A stretch of DNA of 64,000 nt from Melanopsichium pennsylvanicum (taxonomy: Eukaryota > Basidiomycota > Ustilaginomycetes > Ustilaginales): the NCBI GenBank assembly GCA_900208305.1, contig OAPG01000002.1, positions 1,550,001 to 1,614,000 of the forward strand. The letters are read 5' to 3'. The translations under genes were made by a program, and so were the position numbers. Shown piece by piece: positions 59,105-64,000 of the stretch. The notes beneath the pieces are model-generated. The model saw only the letters and a list, made by a program, of their open reading frames with translations, ran no database searches and was not told the origin of the DNA. How positions within the stretch are numbered: position 1 is the stretch's first letter; every line of letters begins with the position of its first letter.

Positions 59105-60252
59105 GTGAGGTTGGGCAAATGGAGATAACGCACATACTAGAACTAGATACTTTAGCAGTCTGGACCGCTCCATTAATTAGCGTCCTCTCCTCTTAGTAAA
59201 GTCACCATAGGCTTTCGCATGGCAAGAGGTACATCTTTATGCAACATCAAAGTTATAGAGATGGCGTTCAGTTTCATTCAGCGGGGCAGAGAGGTGTCAT
59301 GGCTCAGTCTTTGCGTCGAGTCGGTGAATCGGCGCTAAGAACAGAAGCACAGCTGTCGAACCGGATGTAGCGGCTACCATCTGGTCACCGTAACCGTTCC
59401 ATAGTGATTGATTGGCACTAAGTGGTCGTTTGGGCAGGATGGGATTCCAACGGAAGGAGCCTGGAAAGGGACTGTCGTCTGTTCACGTGGGGAAGTGGTT
59501 GATCACTGGTACTGTCGACACAGCACATGGGCGGCAGCGGAGTGATGAAGGAGTTGAAAGCGCGTTCCTGAACAAAATCCACCCGGCATCGTGAGCGCGT
59601 CCTTTCGTCGAGTCATCCCATCGTTGCCTTTCATGCGACCAAGATGACTCTTACCCTTGGACTTTCAATCCGATACCTTGAAAGAGATTTCGGCTGCGGC
59701 CTTTCGATGCGAAAGGTGTCGATGGAGCTGTGGATTATGAATGGGCGTTGGTGCAAGTATCGGCAACTCATGTGGGTTTGACATGGGTCACCTAATCTCG
59801 TGTTTGCTCCGAATCGACCCACGTTTGGAGGGCGTCAGTCGTTGAGAACAAATTTGGGATGGCTTCATCATGCTTCATGCTCTATACATATGCCCAGGCT
59901 CGCGCTCTAGCACACTCCTACCGTGCTCAACAGCGGCCTTCTCAATGCTTCCGCTCTGATCTTCCCGACTGTTGTGCTGGCGTCTGAAACTTTCCTGTGC
60001 TTGCCAACTTCCTCAGAGAATGGGTTCACCACCGACGAGGAAGCATTCGAGGGGCGGGAGCGAGGCGGTGAAAACATTCGTAGCGAGCAAAGCCTCCTAC
60101 CGAGGCAGGTGGGAAATCCGCGGGAACAGAGCAGGGATCGACACCGCACAGCACGACCACGAGTTGCAGCTGTCACCCTGTCATACTCCTGGACGAAAAC
60201 ATGGCTGAGTCTTCCTGACGCACGTGGACCCTTGACTCACGAGCCATCCGCA

Positions 60253-60405
60253 ATGACCGATTCTTTCTCATCCCGCTCCACGGTGCTCTTGACATTGACC
60301 AAAGATGAAGCGGAACGTCGGAGAAAACGTCAGCGCATTGAGCTGATCTCGCTCACCTTGGCGGCGGCAATCGCATCTTCGCCATTCACCGACGGCGAAG
60401 CATGA
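60253..60405 (+). CDS. Doubtful 50-codon ORF
   Basis: The ATG at 60253 gives 50 residues with a charged segment KDEAERRRKRQRIELISL and an Ala-rich helix. The frame is open for a further 330 nt upstream without ATG, so it might be the last exon of a spliced gene. No family is recognised. It could be chance. Confidence 0.15.
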   Translation: MTDSFSSRSTVLLTLTKDEAERRRKRQRIELISLTLAAAIASSPFTDGEA

Positions 60406-61023
60406 TGGCGATTGTGATCCAAGCTGCTCACGGTACAGTATGGTATCACGCTCAGATCTGCAAACGCCGTCAGGCAACAAAGAAGAATGCCACAAACACA
60501 GCTCTACGAGCTTCCATCGGTATCGTTGTGCTACAAGCGAGGGTCGAGCTCAGCTCAGATTGAGGACCTTTGTTGTGAAAAAGGTGATGATGCCAAGCCA
60601 ATTTACTGTACACTACTCAGCTAGGAATCGTCTCCGCGGATAATTCACACCCATCCACGCGTTTTGCGCTGCGGACCCTTGTCGCAATATTGACAGCTGA
60701 CATTCTGCGCCACTACCCATCCCCTGAAATGACTCACAAGGGTACAGGATTGCGATGCTGTGCCAGAGTGATTCGCACTCGGTGCTCTCCAGATCATGAC
60801 TCCCAGAATGCACTCTTTGCTCGTCAGTCCACATGATCAATCAGGATGGTGAGCGCTGACGCGTACTACTGCCTCTCCCGCACCTTGACCTCAAATCTGC
60901 GGTCAAGGCGATGAGAAGCGTCTGCAACCTACGAGTGTTTGCTAAGCCTCGTGGTGGTCATGCTCTGAGAGGATAAAATGTTAGTCGCTGTTCTCTCATA
61001 CTGTAGCTAGGCTGTACTTTAGA

Positions 61024-61030
61024 TATAAAG
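61024..61030 (+). promoter_or_regulatory. Candidate TATA box of the small unknown gene
   Basis: TATAAAG lies about 150 bp before the first ATG, followed by a CA/CT-rich leader. This layout suits a strongly expressed fungal gene. Confidence 0.35.
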
Positions 61031-61174
61031 ATATCCTCTACGAAGCATTCCCGGTATCGTCGCTCCTATCAATCACTCACATTCATTCACACAACAACAC
61101 TCACACGCACAAGAACAGACTTTCTTCATCGTGACCACTGCAGCTCCGCTTCCACTATCACTAGCCAAAGCTTG

Positions 61175-61990
61175 ATGCACTCCACAACCACCACCCTTAA
61201 CACCATCACCAACCAACGTCTAGCCAAGATGCTCTCTTTCCTCCGCAAGAAGTCCACCAATTCCACCACCTTTGTCATGGGACAGTCCAACAGTTCCGAG
61301 ACGACCCTCGTCTCCGACCCTCCCCTCACTGCTGCTGGCAAGCCCGCCAAGAGCAAGGCCAAATACAAAAACGAACCGTACGCAGCCGAATTCACCGGTC
61401 TCTCGACCATGGGTGGCGGAATGCCCTCGTTGAGCGGACAGTTTTTCGTACCTCCTCCCAAGGCCAAGAAGTCGTTTTCTTCCGGACCAGGTTCCTTGGT
61501 TGCAAGTCAACCTTTCAAGAACAACGTCAAGGCAAGCTTTGTGGATGAACGTTTGGACATCATCTCAGGTATGTTTTTGCCTCGTGTTTCGAGCGTTGGA
61601 GAAGTCAAAACATCCCCCTCAATATCATTGTGATTGTAAGAAAACAACTAAGATCGACGTGAAGGTCCCTCCTAGTAATATATCCTCTCGTTCCTTTTCC
61701 CTCTAAAGGTACAGCCTTCTTTTAGCCTATACTCCACCAGAATAGAGGGATCATGTCCGTGTAACAATAAAATCGCTGTTGCTTATGTTGAGAGGTCTTG
61801 GCTGACAAATCTTGGCCCTCCTTTTTTGCTTGTTTCTCTGCTTCATTCTTGAATAGAGAGGAACTCATTCGAGACCCTTTCAACTTGCGCTATTAGCTCG
61901 GCTAGCTCTGCTGAAAGCAACCCTTCCCAGCAAAGGAAGCTGTTGAAGCAGCATAAGGCCTTTTTCAACAACTCTTTCTCCAACACTTAA
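61175..61990 (+). CDS. Unknown small basic protein, two exons, codon use like highly expressed genes
   Basis: I do not recognise a family. Exon 1 is 61175-61568 and exon 2 is 61857-61990. The intron has donor GTATGT and acceptor ATAG, with exact phase, giving 175 aa. A second in-frame ATG at 61229 (MLSFLRKKSTNS) is in a good context and may be the true start (157 aa). The sequence is Ser/Lys/Pro-rich, without membrane spans or signal peptide. Visible pieces are YAAEFTGLSTMGGGMPSLSGQFFVPPP, FVDERLDIIS before the junction, and the C-terminal QQRKLLKQHKAFFNNSFSNT. Codons in the first exon end mostly in C, as in RPS12. The splice model is supported by the open, Ser-rich second exon ending in TAA. 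Confidence 0.65.
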
Positions 61991-62849
61991 CGGTTGATGG
62001 AGATAAGCGATCCATTTTTTAACATTTATATACTCTCACGCAAAGGTCTACACTATGGACTGACCAAGTTGGCACAGAAGGTGGATGGCGATCCCGCCCT
62101 AGGATAGGCCAGCGAAATTTGTCTTAGTGTGCATACGCACATTTTCAAGGCAGACCGTGTTCGCATCGCAACACATCGTACCACAAGGTTTGCGGAATCC
62201 GTCACCTTGGTCGTAGCTAGCGGCAGACGATGCTGTTGCTCAGCGATCAAGACTCTTCACATTTGTGAGCGTCAAAGGGAATCAAAATCAACCGGTGCCT
62301 TCACTAGCGCACCAATACAGGCATCCTTCTCTCTTTTACCAGATCTAGATCAGTACATCGTTGACCGACCCCTAGCCACGCGCTCCCAACGCCAACTCAA
62401 CATGATCTGTTTTCCCATGCTTCGGCTCCGGAAATTTTCTTAGCTTGTTTCTATCTGTTCCTTCAGAAAGTCTCTCTCACTTGGACTTTGGCCGGATTTC
62501 CTCGGTCGGTCTTGCGAGAGTCAGAAGATGCTCCAGCTTGATTTTTTTACCTTGTGTGATCTCTTCAATGTCTAATCTCGCCAACTTTTGTAAGCGATCC
62601 GTAACCTTTCGCTCGACAATCTCACCATCCTTTTTCATATCCTCTCAAATCCCAACAGCCTCATATTGAATCACTGTCCTGTTTCAAGGAAGCACTTGAA
62701 CACAATCTGCTTGAAAATCCACACATTCCCTTCACAAACTTTGGCTTCTACAGTATCTGCTTGTGCATCTGTTTCACTTAATTGTTCTCCTGTTTGACAT
62801 GAAGCTTCAATAGACAGAAATACAGAAGCTCTCCATGTTGCTGACATGA
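61991..62849. other. Convergent spacer
   Basis: This 0.86 kb lies between the unknown gene and ASH2. No gene is seen. Confidence 0.45.
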
Positions 62850-64000
62850 TCAGTGAGACGGTTCTTCAAGCATCTCAACATCTCCTGCGTCGGTCTCGCC
62901 TTCCCGCTTTGATTGCAACCATAAAATTCGTCCCTCTGGCTCGATTGGCGGCGACTCTGGACGAGACCATCCATAAGTACCGTTTTGTTCGAGCATATGA
63001 GGTGGTGGTTCTGGAGTTTGTATCTCTGTCGACGACCTACGCGAACGGTTCCCATCGTCATCTGCTCCTGGTTCGAACCCTTGCCCCTGTTCTTGCTCTG
63101 AATAATCGTGATCTAATGTGCCATTTGCATCGGGCCCAACTTGCCTCCCTGCTACCGCAGCTGCTTGTCCGTTTACATGCTCCACATCAAGTTGCATGCC
63201 GTTCCCATCCCCATCTTCAGCTTCGGCCGTCACTGTTCGATCCGCATCATCCTCAATGTCAACTGGACGAGTAGCAGCGGGACCGGGACTAGCAGTGGCA
63301 TTTCTGGCCAGTGCGGCAGCGTGCTTCTTTTTGGCCGCAGCATACCTTTCCTTAGCTGCATTGTTCCGTCGAGCTTTCTCCTCGGCTTGCTTGTCATGCA
63401 CCGCCTGGGCTTTCGCTTCATCCGCCAGATCGTATGCCCACATTTCGCTTAGATGCTCGTCAAATCTTTCGCACAATGGTCTCCATCGTCTGCCTTTACC
63501 TTCCCCTGTAGCCCCTTGCTCTCCAATGGCAAAAGTGCTGGACGATGAAGAGGAGGTAGCACGCTCCAAAACAGCCTCAATTTCGTCAGGTGGAGGATAT
63601 CGAAACCCGTGCTCGCCAGTGATGAGCTTAGCCCTTGCCCCGCCGTAGCTCGACACAAAGGGGAAATAACCCAACGCACCATCGTCAAAGACATTCTCCC
63701 TTGGTTTGACATTGATCACCGGCTCCACGGCTTGACCTTTCTTGGTAGGGTCCGCCTTTGTTGATCGGGAGATGGAAGGTTTGGTTGGAACGGCAGATTT
63801 GAGCCCCGAGAAGCCCTTGACGCGCAGAGGACGGTAGTCCAAGAGGTCTGTGAAAGCTATGCCTTGAGGCTCGCCGTTAACGAAAAAGCCTATTTTGGAG
63901 CCAGAGAGTTTAGGGACTGGGCGAAGAGACGGGATGGAGGGACCAGAAGGCTTTTCACTTTTGCCTGGATTCTTGTGAGTCTTGACTTTGGCAGAACCGC
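62850..64000 (-). CDS. BRE2: ASH2/BRE2, Set1-COMPASS subunit (C-terminal part, gene runs off the right edge)
   Basis: This is the SPRY-domain subunit of the histone H3K4 methyltransferase complex. The frame is open from the window edge to the stop at 62850, about 383 codons. It begins within the SPRY domain: KIGFFVNGEPQGIAFTDLLDY, then an insert (about 55 residues, Lys/Ser-rich), then GYFPFVSSYGGARAKLITGEHGFRYPPP, which is the end of the domain (human: YFPAISLY...). The following PLCERFDEHLSEMWAYDLADEAKA segment resembles the short C-terminal helix of the family. A long Ala/Lys coiled region and an acidic, low-complexity tail of about 200 residues follow; animal ASH2L lacks this. The apparent ATG-less start at 63842 is not a boundary. 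Confidence 0.8.
   Translation of the reverse strand, partial: GSAKVKTHKNPGKSEKPSGPSIPSLRPVPKLSGSKIGFFVNGEPQGIAFTDLLDYRPLRVKGFSGLKSAVPTKPSISRSTKADPTKKGQAVEPVINVKPRENVFDDGALGYFPFVSSYGGARAKLITGEHGFRYPPPDEIEAVLERATSSSSSSTFAIGEQGATGEGKGRRWRPLCERFDEHLSEMWAYDLADEAKAQAVHDKQAEEKARRNNAAKERYAAAKKKHAAALARNATASPGPAATRPVDIEDDADRTVTAEAEDGDGNGMQLDVEHVNGQAAAVAGRQVGPDANGTLDHDYSEQEQGQGFEPGADDDGNRSRRSSTEIQTPEPPPHMLEQNGTYGWSRPESPPIEPEGRILWLQSKREGETDAGDVEMLEEPSH

Larger units (their letters stand above)
59105..61174. other. 2.1-kb stretch without a convincing gene
   Basis: Apart from a doubtful 50-codon ORF (60253-60405) and the promoter of the next gene, I find no homologous frame, RNA gene or repeat. A spliced gene with weak features could be missed. 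Confidence 0.45.

Overview
The window looks like nuclear chromosomal DNA of a basidiomycete smut fungus (Ustilaginomycotina, Ustilaginaceae-like). Genes are widely spaced and mostly intron-poor. Short spliceosomal introns with GTAAGT/GTGAGT donors occur, and ribosomal-protein genes carry longer ones. The 5S rRNA is of basidiomycete type and stands alone, outside any visible rDNA repeat. The two tRNA genes have introns directly after position 37. The species assignment is inference. I see no transposon, virus, CRISPR array or bacterial-type operon.

Left third (1-21 kb): the 5' exon of NOP14 (-), NDUFA13/GRIM-19 (+), tRNA-Leu(AAG) (-), VPS41 (+), MIX23 (-), a mitochondrial D-2-hydroxyacid dehydrogenase (-), the PP4 catalytic subunit PPH3 (+), clathrin light chain (-, one intron), RPS11 (-, 959-nt intron) head-to-head with RPS12 (+), and SAP18 (-, three exons).

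Middle third (21-45 kb): CDC7 (+) converges on eIF3d (-) across a perfect 15-bp minisatellite. Then come VID27 (+), ISY1 (+), RPL18 (-, start codon alone on a 3-nt coding exon), an SR/Tra2-like RNA-binding protein (+), and a 762-codon ORF (-) in which a complete DPH4-type J-domain/CSL zinc-finger protein sits inside a type-B carboxylesterase. After that follow a 5S rRNA gene (-) and the divergent pair IDH2 (-) / IDH1 (+), the two subunits of mitochondrial NAD-isocitrate dehydrogenase.

Right third (45-64 kb): RTP1/TANGO6 (+), a peroxisomal PCD1-type NUDIX hydrolase ending in SKL (-), VPS37 (+), a lineage-restricted-looking secretory/membrane protein (+), glutaryl-CoA dehydrogenase (-), SVP26/TEX261 (-), DBP8 (+), tRNA-Tyr(GTA) (-), about 2 kb without a convincing gene, a small unknown protein with codon use like the ribosomal genes (+), and the C-terminal part of the COMPASS subunit ASH2/BRE2 (-).

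Most genes are conserved housekeeping genes of translation and ribosome assembly, vesicle traffic (VPS41, VPS37, CLC1, SVP26), mitochondrial metabolism and chromatin/cell cycle. The observations most worth checking are the DPH4-in-esterase composite ORF and an identical 14-bp palindrome-containing element. The element lies about 350 bp upstream of both RPS12 and RPL18, in the same orientation, each time beside an E-box-like hexamer. I could not run any database search. Family assignments rest on recognising conserved sequence, and splice models rest on donor, acceptor and frame agreement.
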